The notes: generated from the sequence alone by a model not told the origin. Positions 9,180-17,983 are shown, counted from the first letter of the stretch. The stretch is 64,000 nucleotides of DNA from JACMLD01 sp039915085 (GCA_039915085.1 JBDSOC010000074.1:1-64000), one strand, 5' to 3'. Made by a program: numbers and translations.

Positions 9180-11717
9180 ATGAGATTTTTTTTATCTATC
9201 CTGTTCATTATCATTTTTATTACCCAGGCAAAATCGCAAATTGATCCTGAAACGCAGCGTGGTGCCGATATCAATGCCCTGCAGATAAAAACAACCCGGT
9301 TATTTGGTAAGCTTACCGATTTAAAAACCAAAAAAGGTGTTGAAGCAGCTTCCGTACAACTTTTTATTGCAAAGAATGACAGCCTGGTAGGTGGTATGCT
9401 TACCAAACCAAATGGCGATTTCAGCTTTTCAAACATTCCATCCGCAGATAGTTTTACGGTTGCCATTTCAGCCATTGGTTACGAACCGCGGAAACAAACA
9501 GTAAAGACAGTTATTTTGAACAAAAATGCTGTTGCAAAATATGAAAAAGATTTGGGTAACATTGTGTTGACACCTGCTGTCAAACAACTTGAAAATGTAA
9601 CCGTAACCGCTAAAACGCCGGCACTTGAAATGGGCATCGATCGCAAAACATTTAATGTTGCCAAAAGTCTGACTGCCACTGGTGGAAGTGCTATAGATGT
9701 AATGAAAAATATCCCTTCTGTTTCTGTTGATATTGATGGAAATGTGAAACTGCGCAATGCCAGTCCGCAAATATTTGTAGATGGAAGGCCTTCGATTCTT
9801 ACCCTTGATCAAATACCCGCTGATAATATTGAGAAAGTAGAACTTATTACCAATCCTTCTGCCAAATATGATGCAGCTACATCTGGTGGTATCATAAATG
9901 TGGTATTGAAAAAGAATAAACGCAATGGTTTAAATGGCATTGCGTCTGTATCCGTTGGTTCTCCCAGTGTTGCAAATGGTAACCTTAACCTCAACCTCCG
10001 CCAGGGAAAAGTAAATCTATTTATTATTGGTGGTTATAACCAGGGTGGTGGTAAAAATAAAGGAGAAACAAAAAGAGAGAACAGAAGCAATGGTATTACA
10101 CAGGATTATTTTAACCAGTTGAGTGTTAATGATCGGGTACGCCGCTTCCGTTCACTGAGATTTGGTGTTGATTTTTTTATGGATAACCGCAATACCATCT
10201 CTGTCATCCAGGATCTGGGTGCCGGACGTTTTACCAATAACGAAACACAAAACCAGGAATACCTGAACAGTAATAAAATTCAACAATATACAGGCGAACG
10301 TTTCAGTGAAGGCCGTTTTGGTTTTAACCGCAACAGTACCCGTGTCAATTACAAACATAGTTTCCCCGAAGCTGGTAAGGAACTAACTGCGGATCTGACT
10401 TATAATTATGGCAGCCGTTCAGACAATTCCAACATTCTCAATAATTTTATGGATCCCAACGGTTCAATTTACAAGCCATCTACCCATGTACGTAATAATG
10501 GCAACAGCCACAATAACCAGTTTACTTTCCAGGCAGATTATGTTTACCCCAAGGGAGATGATACAAAATTTGAAACAGGCATACGCAGTTACCAGAATAA
10601 ATTCAGCAGTTATTACAATGCTTTTTCGGTAGACAATGCTGGCGAAACAAAATTACCCCTGAGCAATAATTATGATTACACGGAAAACATTCACGCCATT
10701 TATGCTACCTATTCAAAAAAATATGGTGGATTCTCTTACCAGTTAGGATTACGGGCTGAATATGCAAAGTTTACAGGGAACCTTGTGGACAGTGCTTTCA
10801 AATTTGGTTATGAATATCCTGCTGGTATAAAAAACACCTGGAATGCTTTGTTCCCCAGCTTATTTCTTACGCAAAAAATAAATGATAAAGACCAGGTACA
10901 ACTGAATTTTTCAAGGAGGATACGCAGGCCTGACTTCTGGCAACTAAACCCTTTTATAGACATCAGTGATCCGGTAAACTTACGGCAAGGCAATCCGCAA
11001 TTAAAACCTGAGTTTATCAATTCATTTGAGGTTAATTATAGTAAAACATATACTTCCGGTAATTTTCTTGGGGTGCTTTATCTGCACAATAACCCGGCAG
11101 ATATTACACAGTACAGTGATACCATAACTGCTGAACAGTATACCCATTTGGCAAGTGCAGGAGTTGATCCCAATGCTATACTAAATACATTTATTAACGG
11201 AAGTGTCACCAACCGCTGGGGCGCAGAATTTACGGTGCAGCAAAAACTGGGAAACAATTTTGATATTACGCCTACAGCGAATTTCCAGTACAGAACAGTG
11301 AAAGCGGCGGTTAACGGACTTGATCTCAGTAATAATGGATTTAACTGGATGGGAAAACTGATTGTTAATTATAAAATAGTAACAAAAAAATACCCGTTAT
11401 TTAATAACCTTAGTTTCCAGTTATCGGGCGATTATGAATCGCCGGAAGTAATTCCGCAAGGAAAAACAAAATCTGAATTTGATTCCGATTTTGCTATGCG
11501 CAAAGATTTTTTAAAAAACAATAAAGCTACCATCACGTTTGGCATTAATGATATATTTAATACACAACGCTGGGGTAATATTTATGATACCCCTTCTTTT
11601 TACCAGGATTCATACCGGAGGTGGAGTATAAGAACATTCCGTATCAGCTTCAGCTATAAGTTTGGCAAAGCAGATTTTTCTTTACTTAACCGTAAAGACA
11701 AGAGTAATGATGATTAA
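9180..11717 (+). CDS. TonB-dependent receptor-like outer membrane beta-barrel protein with carboxypeptidase-regulatory-like domain
   Basis: The chosen start is ATG 9180 (845 residues), because it opens directly onto a signal peptide (MRFFLSILFIIIFITQAKSQ). An in-frame TTG at 9147 would add a non-signal extension. Domain order: carboxypeptidase-regulatory-like beta sandwich (about 30-115: GKLTDLKTKKGVEAASVQLF), plug-like segment (about 125-240: GSAIDVMKNIPSVSVDIDG, then NPSAKYDAATSGGIINVVLKK), then a long barrel of the Outer membrane protein beta-barrel type (OMP_b-brl_3). No SusD partner adjoins it, so this is not a classic SusC system. It probably imports or binds a nutrient, peptide or metal complex at the outer membrane. 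Confidence 0.88.
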   Translation: MRFFLSILFIIIFITQAKSQIDPETQRGADINALQIKTTRLFGKLTDLKTKKGVEAASVQLFIAKNDSLVGGMLTKPNGDFSFSNIPSADSFTVAISAIGYEPRKQTVKTVILNKNAVAKYEKDLGNIVLTPAVKQLENVTVTAKTPALEMGIDRKTFNVAKSLTATGGSAIDVMKNIPSVSVDIDGNVKLRNASPQIFVDGRPSILTLDQIPADNIEKVELITNPSAKYDAATSGGIINVVLKKNKRNGLNGIASVSVGSPSVANGNLNLNLRQGKVNLFIIGGYNQGGGKNKGETKRENRSNGITQDYFNQLSVNDRVRRFRSLRFGVDFFMDNRNTISVIQDLGAGRFTNNETQNQEYLNSNKIQQYTGERFSEGRFGFNRNSTRVNYKHSFPEAGKELTADLTYNYGSRSDNSNILNNFMDPNGSIYKPSTHVRNNGNSHNNQFTFQADYVYPKGDDTKFETGIRSYQNKFSSYYNAFSVDNAGETKLPLSNNYDYTENIHAIYATYSKKYGGFSYQLGLRAEYAKFTGNLVDSAFKFGYEYPAGIKNTWNALFPSLFLTQKINDKDQVQLNFSRRIRRPDFWQLNPFIDISDPVNLRQGNPQLKPEFINSFEVNYSKTYTSGNFLGVLYLHNNPADITQYSDTITAEQYTHLASAGVDPNAILNTFINGSVTNRWGAEFTVQQKLGNNFDITPTANFQYRTVKAAVNGLDLSNNGFNWMGKLIVNYKIVTKKYPLFNNLSFQLSGDYESPEVIPQGKTKSEFDSDFAMRKDFLKNNKATITFGINDIFNTQRWGNIYDTPSFYQDSYRRWSIRTFRISFSYKFGKADFSLLNRKDKSNDD

Positions 11718-11753
11718 TAAATGATGGCCCATGATGGGCGGTTATATCTGCAC

Positions 11754-14579
11754 TTATTTTGTCAGCATAAGCCGCATTGTTTTATTTACCTGTCCAGTTT
11801 CTGCATGCAATATATACAACCCGTTGCTGTATCCCGGTGGTAAAGCAATATTCAGCTGATTGATCCCTCCCTGGATTACTATAGTCTGATGCATTAACTC
11901 TTTACCGGAAAGATCTACCAGGGACAGCTTCAGATTAGCTGATTTTTCCACGGCAATCTGCAGCGGAATATTTCCGGTGACAGGATTGTTCATTAAACGG
12001 ATATAATTACTGCGGCTGCTATTAGCCTTCAGTACAATTATGCTGCTGTAAAAAGAATTTCCTGCAATACCTGTTATTTTAATACGGTAATACAATACGG
12101 GTTCTTCACTTGTGTCTTTCAATTGATAAGTATTGCCTGCGCCGCCAATACCGTCAACAGCACTTATCTGATCAAAATGCAATCCATCTGTACTTCTTTG
12201 CACATCAAACTTGTCTCCTTTGTCTTCACCGGCAGTAACCCATTGCAATGTTGAAATTGATTTATCACGGTTACCAGAAAACGAAATTAATTTTATTGGC
12301 AGGGCCACTGATTGCAAACCGACTTTTAATCCATTTCCAAAACTTGTTACCCAAATTTCTGTTGGATTAAAAGGATTAAAGAAAACCCTTTCAGGTTGCC
12401 TGAACGGATAATTGCTGACCTGTGACCATGAAGGCGTAGTGTTATTGATATTGCTGCTTATCCATAACCCCTGGGTTTCTGTAGTCAGGTATGCCTCGTT
12501 ATTTATAGAGGGGTTGAATGTAATAGATGTAACCCGGTCGAACTGTGTGCCTGTAAGTTTGGTCCAGGAAGCACCACGGTTTGTTGTTCTGAATAAACCG
12601 CCTTTTCCATTTGGCGCGCCGCCCCATCCGCTGAACACTGCCACGTACCAGGTGTTTTGCGTTGGATCTGAAGGATCAATAACAATATCTTTTGTCCAGT
12701 ATTGCATATCTGTATGCGAAATATCTGTCCATGCAGTGGCTACCGGATCGTAGATAAATACGCCCGAACTTGCAGTGAATACACCACCGCTTGTCCTCCT
12801 GCCGGAGAAAGTACAGACCATCTTTCCATCATTCAATACAACAATAGTTGCAGGATGCCCTTGCGTGCGCGGGGGATTGGCAAGTTTTGTCCAGACAGAA
12901 GTTCCCAGGTTATTCAAATCATTGGTTATCCAGATACCGCCCTGCCCGCTGCCACCACTGTAGTCTATAACGCTTGCGTACATACGATTTGTATTATTGG
13001 GATCCGTTGCTACCCAGAACACAGGGTGCCCAAACTGGTGCAGTAGCTGCCATGCTGCGCCATTATTGGTTGAGTATATAATTCTGCCGCCAGGATCCCC
13101 GGCATCCAGCAGGTTATCCTGCAGGCGGGTGCTCTGGTACATATCATGTATGCCAGAAGTTGCGGCAAACATAGTTGTACCGGTGGCATGCTTTGCAATA
13201 CGGTACATGCTGTTAATGGTATGGCCTGTATAATCAAAGCCCCATGTACTGCCGCCGTCTTTACTTCTTATTCCATTGATATCTGAAAAGCAGGCAAACA
13301 TATTATTTGCATCCTGCCAGTGTACTTGCCATACCGTAGTATTTTCCAATCCTATACTATGGTAATATTGTTTTGCCGGCGTAGCTGCATTTGCCGGATG
13401 TTCGTCCGCCGTATTTACATATGCCTGTTCCCAACTGGCGCCGCCGTCACTTGTTTTATGAACAAAGCCAAAGTCGCCAAACAGGACTTTATTCGCATTA
13501 TTTGGCGCTACGCTGATACCAAAACAAGCTTCACCATAACCCCAGGAGCGATCACCATTCTGACCCGACCAGCCGGTGCGTATATTCTGGTTATTAGCCG
13601 TTAAAAAAATTTTGCTCCAGTTGCTGCCGGCATTGCTTGTTTTAATAACACTGTTACCTCCTGTAGTATTATCGTTTCCCCCCAGGTAAACGGTATTGAT
13701 ATCATTGCGTGCCATGCCCACATACATCATCAAATCATTGGTGATATTTATTCCGTTCATTTTCTGTGTCCATACATTGGTACCTGCATCCAGTGAATAG
13801 ACACCTGTTGCAATTCCATATTCCCAGGGAAAAATACCATTGTATATATCACCGGCATCTGCACTAATGCAAAAAAACCTCGTTACAGCACCAACCTTTG
13901 CGCCCGCGAAAGAAAAAATCGCTTCAGATGCAGGCATACCTGTTACAGATAGTTTTGCAAACGAGCTACCGCCATTAGCAGAATATAAAATGCCCTCATT
14001 GGTTCCGATATAAATATCATTGCCATCAAAGAAAACGCCCCCAACTGTAATACCTGCACCAGCATTTGCGGCTGTCCATACCAGTGAAAAATTAATCCCA
14101 AAATTATTTGATAAATACAATGCACCGTAATAACCCAGTAATATCCTGCCGGGGTTTGCATAATCTGCTTTTAAAGCATATATGTCCTCTCCGTCCAGCG
14201 GATTTCCTGGCAAAGCATTCCAGGTGGTGCCGCCATCAATTGTCCTCACGCCATAATTGATATTTCCGTCATTGGCAATGCAGTAGGCAGTGCTGCTGTT
14301 ACTGGTAAATTCATAGGTGGAAATATTACCTGTCTGTAATTTTGTGAATGGTACCTGTGTATAACTGGCTCCAAAATCTGTACTGTGAAAAAGCTGGCTC
14401 ATATCACAGGTTACATAGAACTCGTTGTCGTTTGCAGGATTAATAGTGGGGTAAAACATGCTTCCACCCCCGCCAACTCCACGGGGCTGCCAGTTTGATG
14501 GCTGCGCTGCACAAAAAAATACGACGGATATAAAAAGAAATAGAAAGGGAAGTGAATACAGCGGCAATACTCTTTTCAT
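11754..14579 (-). CDS. Secreted Asp-box (sialidase/GH74-like) beta-propeller protein with type IX sorting domain
   Basis: A 941-residue protein starts at ATG 14579 with a signal peptide (about 1-25). At least nine Asp-box motifs of the S-x-D/N-x-G-x-x-W/F kind are visible (such as STDFGASY, TSDGGASW, SKDGGSTW, TTNRGASW), implying one or two beta-propellers. A stretch around residues 760-855 (LPIKLISFSG... FDVQRSTDGLHF) is the linker domain often preceding type IX tails. The last 80 residues (NNPVTGNIPLQIAVEKSANL to the terminal LMLTK) form a type A sorting domain for the type IX secretion system. YVTCDMSQLF near residue 55 and FSDINGIRS in mid-protein resemble the catalytic-Asp regions of GH74 xyloglucanases, so a GH74-like enzyme is possible but unproven. 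Confidence 0.8.
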   Translation of the reverse strand: MKRVLPLYSLPFLFLFISVVFFCAAQPSNWQPRGVGGGGSMFYPTINPANDNEFYVTCDMSQLFHSTDFGASYTQVPFTKLQTGNISTYEFTSNSSTAYCIANDGNINYGVRTIDGGTTWNALPGNPLDGEDIYALKADYANPGRILLGYYGALYLSNNFGINFSLVWTAANAGAGITVGGVFFDGNDIYIGTNEGILYSANGGSSFAKLSVTGMPASEAIFSFAGAKVGAVTRFFCISADAGDIYNGIFPWEYGIATGVYSLDAGTNVWTQKMNGINITNDLMMYVGMARNDINTVYLGGNDNTTGGNSVIKTSNAGSNWSKIFLTANNQNIRTGWSGQNGDRSWGYGEACFGISVAPNNANKVLFGDFGFVHKTSDGGASWEQAYVNTADEHPANAATPAKQYYHSIGLENTTVWQVHWQDANNMFACFSDINGIRSKDGGSTWGFDYTGHTINSMYRIAKHATGTTMFAATSGIHDMYQSTRLQDNLLDAGDPGGRIIYSTNNGAAWQLLHQFGHPVFWVATDPNNTNRMYASVIDYSGGSGQGGIWITNDLNNLGTSVWTKLANPPRTQGHPATIVVLNDGKMVCTFSGRRTSGGVFTASSGVFIYDPVATAWTDISHTDMQYWTKDIVIDPSDPTQNTWYVAVFSGWGGAPNGKGGLFRTTNRGASWTKLTGTQFDRVTSITFNPSINNEAYLTTETQGLWISSNINNTTPSWSQVSNYPFRQPERVFFNPFNPTEIWVTSFGNGLKVGLQSVALPIKLISFSGNRDKSISTLQWVTAGEDKGDKFDVQRSTDGLHFDQISAVDGIGGAGNTYQLKDTSEEPVLYYRIKITGIAGNSFYSSIIVLKANSSRSNYIRLMNNPVTGNIPLQIAVEKSANLKLSLVDLSGKELMHQTIVIQGGINQLNIALPPGYSNGLYILHAETGQVNKTMRLMLTK

Positions 14580-14744
14580 AAGAAGCAGTTTTCAATAAGA
14601 AATCAGATATACATGATGTATGCAAAAATTTTGCCATCATATCCATGGTCCTGATTATGGGTATTTCTACCTGTAACATACAGGAAAATGAGAGGGGTTA
14701 TATATTATGTACAGCTAAAGCGCAAACCCTGGGCAGGGCATAAA

Positions 14745-14768
14745 ATATGCCCGCACAGGCGGGCATAT
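14745..14768 (-). terminator. Terminator after the GH105 gene
   Basis: A perfect 10-bp stem (ATATGCCCGC, loop ACAG, GCGGGCATAT) is followed on the minus strand by TTTTA. It lies 45 bp beyond the GH105 stop and separates it from the propeller gene. Confidence 0.65.
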
Positions 14769-14812
14769 AATAAATGCAATCCGTAATTTATTTGTTTCTT
14801 ATCTATCGGTTA

Positions 14813-15949
14813 TTAAAACTTCAATTTATACAATTCACTACCAGCTAATAAGAAAGCGCCTATTCCGTAAGTATCGGTACTATTAATGTCTACCTTATCA
14901 GGTGCGCCCCCAATTGGCTGTACGTTACCTAATTTGCCATCCTCGTGTACTGCATCCACCAATGCCTTCCAGGCTTTTATGGCTGCAGGCAAATAAGTTT
15001 TTTTATCAAGTATTTTATGATTGATGCCCCATAAAATGGAGTAAGTATAAAATCCTGTTCCGCTTGTTTCTTTAATTGGATAACTTTCCGGATCAAGCAA
15101 AGATGCATGCCAGCTGCCATCTGCCTGTTGCAGGCTCACAACCCTCACCATCATATCTTTATACAATCTTATAAATCTTGCCCGGTCGGGATAATTATTT
15201 GGCATATTTTCCAATACACGTACAAGGCCTGCTGTTACCCAGCCATTGCCTCTCGACCAAAAAACTTTCTGCCCGTTTTTTTCTTTTTTGTCAAGATAAC
15301 TGCCATCCCTGAAATAAAGGTGTTCGGTAGAGTCATATAGATAATCAGTGGTTTTCCACCAGAGCTTAGTGGCAATGCCGAGGTATTTTTTATCTGCAGT
15401 AACAGTAGAAAGGTAGCTTAAAGAAGTGGGTGCCATAAACAATGCGTCGCACCAGGCCCATTCACGGTTTGAGATACCGTTTTTCCATTCCAGCGATTCG
15501 GTATGCGGTTGCTGTACAATGCTGTCTGCCAGTTGCCGGAAAGGCGCAATCATTTTTTCATCTTTGTACACTGCATATAGTTTACAATAAAATTGCCCCA
15601 CACAATAATCGTCTGCCATAAACCTTCTTGCCCCGGTGTTCCAACTCAGATCGTTACCAATACCAATCAGAAATTTTTCATATTTTTTGTCTTTGCTGAT
15701 GCCTGACAGTTCCATAAGGCCGGCATAGGCAGCTGCATAGGTCCAGTCGTATTTGCGTCTTTTAAATCCCCCGGTATCCCAGTTATTCAGTTGCCAGCCG
15801 GCAACTTTTTGCATAATGGCCAGTACATTTGCTGGCTGGAGGCTTGCATCGTCAGAAACTTTTTGTGCGGTGGTTGTGAATGCCATCCCAGTGGCAATAA
15901 AAAAGGTTGTATACTTTTTAAGAAGGCAAACAATCATTGATCTTTTCAT
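14813..15949 (-). CDS. GH88/GH105 family unsaturated glucuronyl/rhamnogalacturonyl hydrolase, exported
   Basis: A 378-residue protein starts at ATG 15949 with a signal peptide (hydrophobic about 12-28, cleavage near TTAQK). The rest is an (alpha/alpha)6 barrel of the GH105/GH88 type. It has YDWTYAAAYAGLMELS, DDYCVGQFYCKLY, NREWAWCDALFMAP (the Asp in WCDALFMAP matches the general acid of the family), FWSRGNGWVTAGLVRVLE and ETSGTGFYTYSILWGIN. These enzymes remove 4,5-unsaturated uronic acid from oligosaccharides left by polysaccharide lyases, for example from rhamnogalacturonan I or ulvan. No lyase gene is adjacent. The gene is monocistronic, with a terminator behind it. Confidence 0.9.
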   Translation of the reverse strand: MKRSMIVCLLKKYTTFFIATGMAFTTTAQKVSDDASLQPANVLAIMQKVAGWQLNNWDTGGFKRRKYDWTYAAAYAGLMELSGISKDKKYEKFLIGIGNDLSWNTGARRFMADDYCVGQFYCKLYAVYKDEKMIAPFRQLADSIVQQPHTESLEWKNGISNREWAWCDALFMAPTSLSYLSTVTADKKYLGIATKLWWKTTDYLYDSTEHLYFRDGSYLDKKEKNGQKVFWSRGNGWVTAGLVRVLENMPNNYPDRARFIRLYKDMMVRVVSLQQADGSWHASLLDPESYPIKETSGTGFYTYSILWGINHKILDKKTYLPAAIKAWKALVDAVHEDGKLGNVQPIGGAPDKVDINSTDTYGIGAFLLAGSELYKLKF

Positions 15950-16128
15950 TACTAAGCAGATTTAACTACTACGAATGTAATGATTTCTGATTGTGGGATT
16001 ACCGGATTCTGAAATTTCATGATTAATTTTTCGGGATCCCTGATTTCGAAATGCAGAGATTTAAGATATTCCCTTGTTGATGCCTATAATGCAATCACCA
16101 AATCACACAACTCAAAATCAGCAATTGC

Positions 16129-16287
16129 TTATAAAGCGAATCTTCTCTGCACCCTGCTTCTTTTCTGGCGCTGAATATTCCATACATCGGCTGCACTTAT
16201 CATTTTACTGCGTGTATGTATAAATACGGCTGACAATGTTTCTTTTATTTCTTTTGAAATTTGGGTATTTAATAATTGTGTTTTCAT
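16129..16287 (-). CDS. Short basic peptide, tandem copy 1 (52 aa), unknown function
   Basis: ATG 16287 opens a 52-residue frame ending FAL-stop. The choice of ATG is fixed by the paralogues, which begin with the same MKT. The N-terminal half contains QISKEIKETLSAVF. The C-terminal half, SAADVWNIQRQKRSRVQRRFAL in sense, is strongly basic and shared by all three copies. No signal peptide, Cys or membrane segment is present. It is 48/52 identical to copy 2 and differs from it by about 8 of 159 bases, so the duplication is recent. I do not recognise a named family. It lies last in a probable three-gene transcript. Confidence 0.65.
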   Translation of the reverse strand: MKTQLLNTQISKEIKETLSAVFIHTRSKMISAADVWNIQRQKRSRVQRRFAL

Positions 16288-16365
16288 GACTAATTTTTTT
16301 ATGTTTATGTTTTTCAAATGTTGATGGTGACCTCACCTCAAAAGGAAAGGGGAATAATCGATTTT

Positions 16366-16524
16366 TTATAAAGCGAATCTTCTCTGCGCCCTGCTTCTTT
16401 TCTGGCGCTGAATATTCCATACATCTGCTGCGCTTATCATTTTACTGCGTGTATGTGTAAATACTGCAGACAATGTTTCTTTTATTTCTTTTGAAATTTG
16501 GGTATTTAATATTAGTGTTTTCAT
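16366..16524 (-). CDS. Short basic peptide, tandem copy 2 (52 aa), unknown function
   Basis: ATG 16524 opens a 52-residue frame on the minus strand. Relative to copy 1 it has only four substitutions (Q4L, L5I, I23T, V46A). Everything else, including the AADVWNIQRQKR core and the RRFAL terminus, is identical. The frame is short enough to be missed by ordinary length cut-offs. It sits 78 bp upstream of copy 1 and 77 bp downstream of copy 3, with similar spacer sequences. Preservation of frame in all three copies argues for a translated product. Function is unknown. Confidence 0.65.
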   Translation of the reverse strand: MKTLILNTQISKEIKETLSAVFTHTRSKMISAADVWNIQRQKRSRAQRRFAL

Positions 16525-16601
16525 GACTAATTTTTTTATGTGTATGTTTTTAAATGTTGATTGTGAACTAACCCCAAAAGAAGAGACGAATAATCAATTT
16601 T

Positions 16602-16790
16602 TTATAAAGCAAATCTTCTCTGCACCCTGGCTCTTTTCTGGCGCTGAATGTTCCAAACTTCTGCCGCTGTAAATTTTTTGGCAAATGGTAAGCTGATATC
16701 TGTAGCAAGGGTTTCTTTCACTTCTGTTGTAAGGCTCATTAACCGGGTTTTGCTGATTGCGTTAAATAAGCCGGTGGTTTGCGTTTTCAT
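16602..16790 (-). CDS. Short basic peptide, tandem copy 3 (62 aa), unknown function
   Basis: The chosen start is ATG 16790, giving 62 residues beginning MKTQTTGLF. The frame is open further upstream to a position inside the promoter region, so the longer reading is rejected. Compared with copies 1 and 2 the N-terminal half has diverged (an added segment, ISKTRLMSLTTEVKETLATD). The last 20 residues, starting at AAEVWNIQRQKR, are almost unchanged, with D to E and S to A substitutions. This copy is promoter-proximal and probably the oldest. Strong C-terminal conservation beside a drifting N-terminus implies that the basic tail is the functional part. Confidence 0.65.
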   Translation of the reverse strand: MKTQTTGLFNAISKTRLMSLTTEVKETLATDISLPFAKKFTAAEVWNIQRQKRARVQRRFAL

Positions 16791-16881
16791 GATAAATCTT
16801 TTTATGTTTTTAAAAAATTTGTGTTTTCTGTCTTTTTTGAGCTGGAGACTTTTTTTTATCTCTTTTGCTACCTTGACAACA

Positions 16882-16911
16882 CAAAGATAGACAAATAATA
16901 GTACTATGCAA
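16882..16911 (-). promoter_or_regulatory. Bacteroidota-type promoter for the short-peptide array
   Basis: On the minus strand TTG (16911-16909), 19 bp, then TATCTTTG (16889-16882) matches the -33 TTG / -7 TAnnTTTG consensus with ideal spacing. The expected start lies near 16876, leaving a leader of roughly 85 nt before the first ATG at 16790. I see no equally good promoter inside the two spacers, so the three genes are probably one transcript. Confidence 0.7.
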
Positions 16912-16916
16912 CACAA

Positions 16917-17169
16917 AGTACTTACTTTTTATTAGTTCTGATAACAGGCAGCTACCATTTATAAGGTATCATTCAATACAGTAAAGGGTTTCAGAGAATT
17001 TTTCAATTTTACCAGTTTCCAAAAAACTCGGTAAACGGCTTTTTTCAGGGTGCGAACGGTAGCGTTTTCCTGTAATTTCTTATGATTTTCACCAAATAAG
17101 GAGGGTTCATCCGTCCTTTACCTGGCTTGATAACTTTTAAACCAGCCGGTCAAAATTGCTCACTTATTT
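16917..17169. other. Intergenic stretch without a gene
   Basis: Between the peptide-array promoter and the lipoprotein pseudogene terminator I see no supported frame. A weak inverted repeat (TTTACC near 17008, GGTAAA near 17030) followed by six T near 17040 could form a hairpin on the plus strand, but no plus-strand gene precedes it. Confidence 0.4.
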
Positions 17170-17211
17170 AAAAAGTAAAACCTCCTGCGCATTACCGGAG
17201 GAGGTTTTACT
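17170..17211 (-). terminator. Rho-independent terminator after the lipoprotein pseudogene
   Basis: A perfect 12-bp stem (AGTAAAACCTCC at 17174-17185 with 17200-17211, 14-nt loop) is followed on the minus strand by TTTTTAAA. It sits 13 bp beyond the stop of the lipoprotein reading frame. Confidence 0.8.
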
Positions 17212-17224
17212 GAAAAATCAATGT

Positions 17225-17983
17225 TTACTCATATTCAAACTTGATTTGGGCTGTTCCGCCATTAGAAGTGGGCACATAACCACCGGCATCGTAAGTATAT
17301 TGAGTGGTAATGGCTTTGTCAAATTGTGACCCCGGAAAATCAAAAGCCATAGAAAGTAATTCGTTTTTAGCTACAAACTGCAATGAAAAACCCGCCTGGT
17401 CTAATATATATTTAGAAACTACAGGGAAAACAGGTTTCTTACTGCCGTAACCGAAGCTGGCGGTATAACCGGTGTTGGCACTGCTCACTTTTGACAGGTT
17501 GCCATTATTATAGGTAAGGTCAAAATCAGCACCATCTCCGGACAATTTAAATTGCAAATGTATTTTGGTTACCAGTTTGTTTGCTATTGTATAGGTCAGC
17601 AAATCATCTTCAATCAAATCGCCTGGTTCACCAGCGGTTCTTTGCCAGCTCTTAAATGTCCCTGAAACAGGTGTATTATCAGTATAGGCGTATGTATAAA
17701 TATTTTTGAAATCATCTTCGTTATCCTCCACTTTGACAAGATTGCCATTACCATCATAAGTAAAATTAATTCCCACTTTATTATCCGTGCTTTTATAAGA
17801 AGTCAGCCGCTAACTGCCATCATATAAAAAGTTAAATACCGTTGTGGTATTGTCTTCCTTTTTTGCCAGCTTCGTTAATAGTTTATCAGGTATAACCGGA
17901 TCCGGTACTACTGTTTTATCCTTTTTACATGATGCACATGAAAATACTGCCGCAGTGATTGCCAATAGAAAAAACTTTTTCAT
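17225..17983 (-). pseudogene. Lipoprotein with YD-like repeat, interrupted by one in-frame TAG
   Basis: ATG 17983 opens a lipoprotein: MKKFFLLAITAAVFSC with a lipidation Cys at about residue 16 (or 19). The frame runs to FNFLYDGS, meets TAG at codon 58 (17812-17810), and continues without any frameshift as RLTSYKSTDN and then 60 percent more coding sequence to a stop at 17225. Total length would be 252 residues. The downstream part has YDGNGNLVKVEDN and similar Tyr-Asp-Gly segments, as in Bacteroidota lipoproteins of the DUF4595-like kind. A single base change from CAG, AAG or GAG explains the stop. Restart at GTG 17776 would make a protein without an export signal, so I call it a pseudogene, unless it is a sequencing error. 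Confidence 0.8.

Larger units (their letters stand above)
16129..16790 (-). repeat. Tandem triplication, period about 237 bp, each unit one short gene plus spacer
   Basis: Stop codons of the three units lie at 16129, 16366 and 16602, giving periods of 237 and 236 bp. The two 77-78 bp spacers are also recognisably similar (both have the run CATGACTAATTTTTTTATG at their left end). Units 1 and 2 are about 95 percent identical in the coding part, while unit 3 has diverged in its 5' half. Confidence 0.85.

Noticed and set aside
16205..16420. Minus-strand frame of 71 codons spanning copies 1 and 2 of the peptide array
   Set aside because: It is out of frame with the conserved MKT...RRFAL peptides and its product has no match among the copies.
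16129..16790. The 237-bp repeats as a CRISPR array or non-coding direct repeats
   Set aside because: Units are too long and too few, spacers are as similar as repeats, and each unit carries an intact frame with conserved protein sequence.
17225..17983. RHS/YD-repeat toxin
   Set aside because: The YDGNGN motif is suggestive, but the full reading is a 252-residue lipoprotein without an RHS core or toxin tip.
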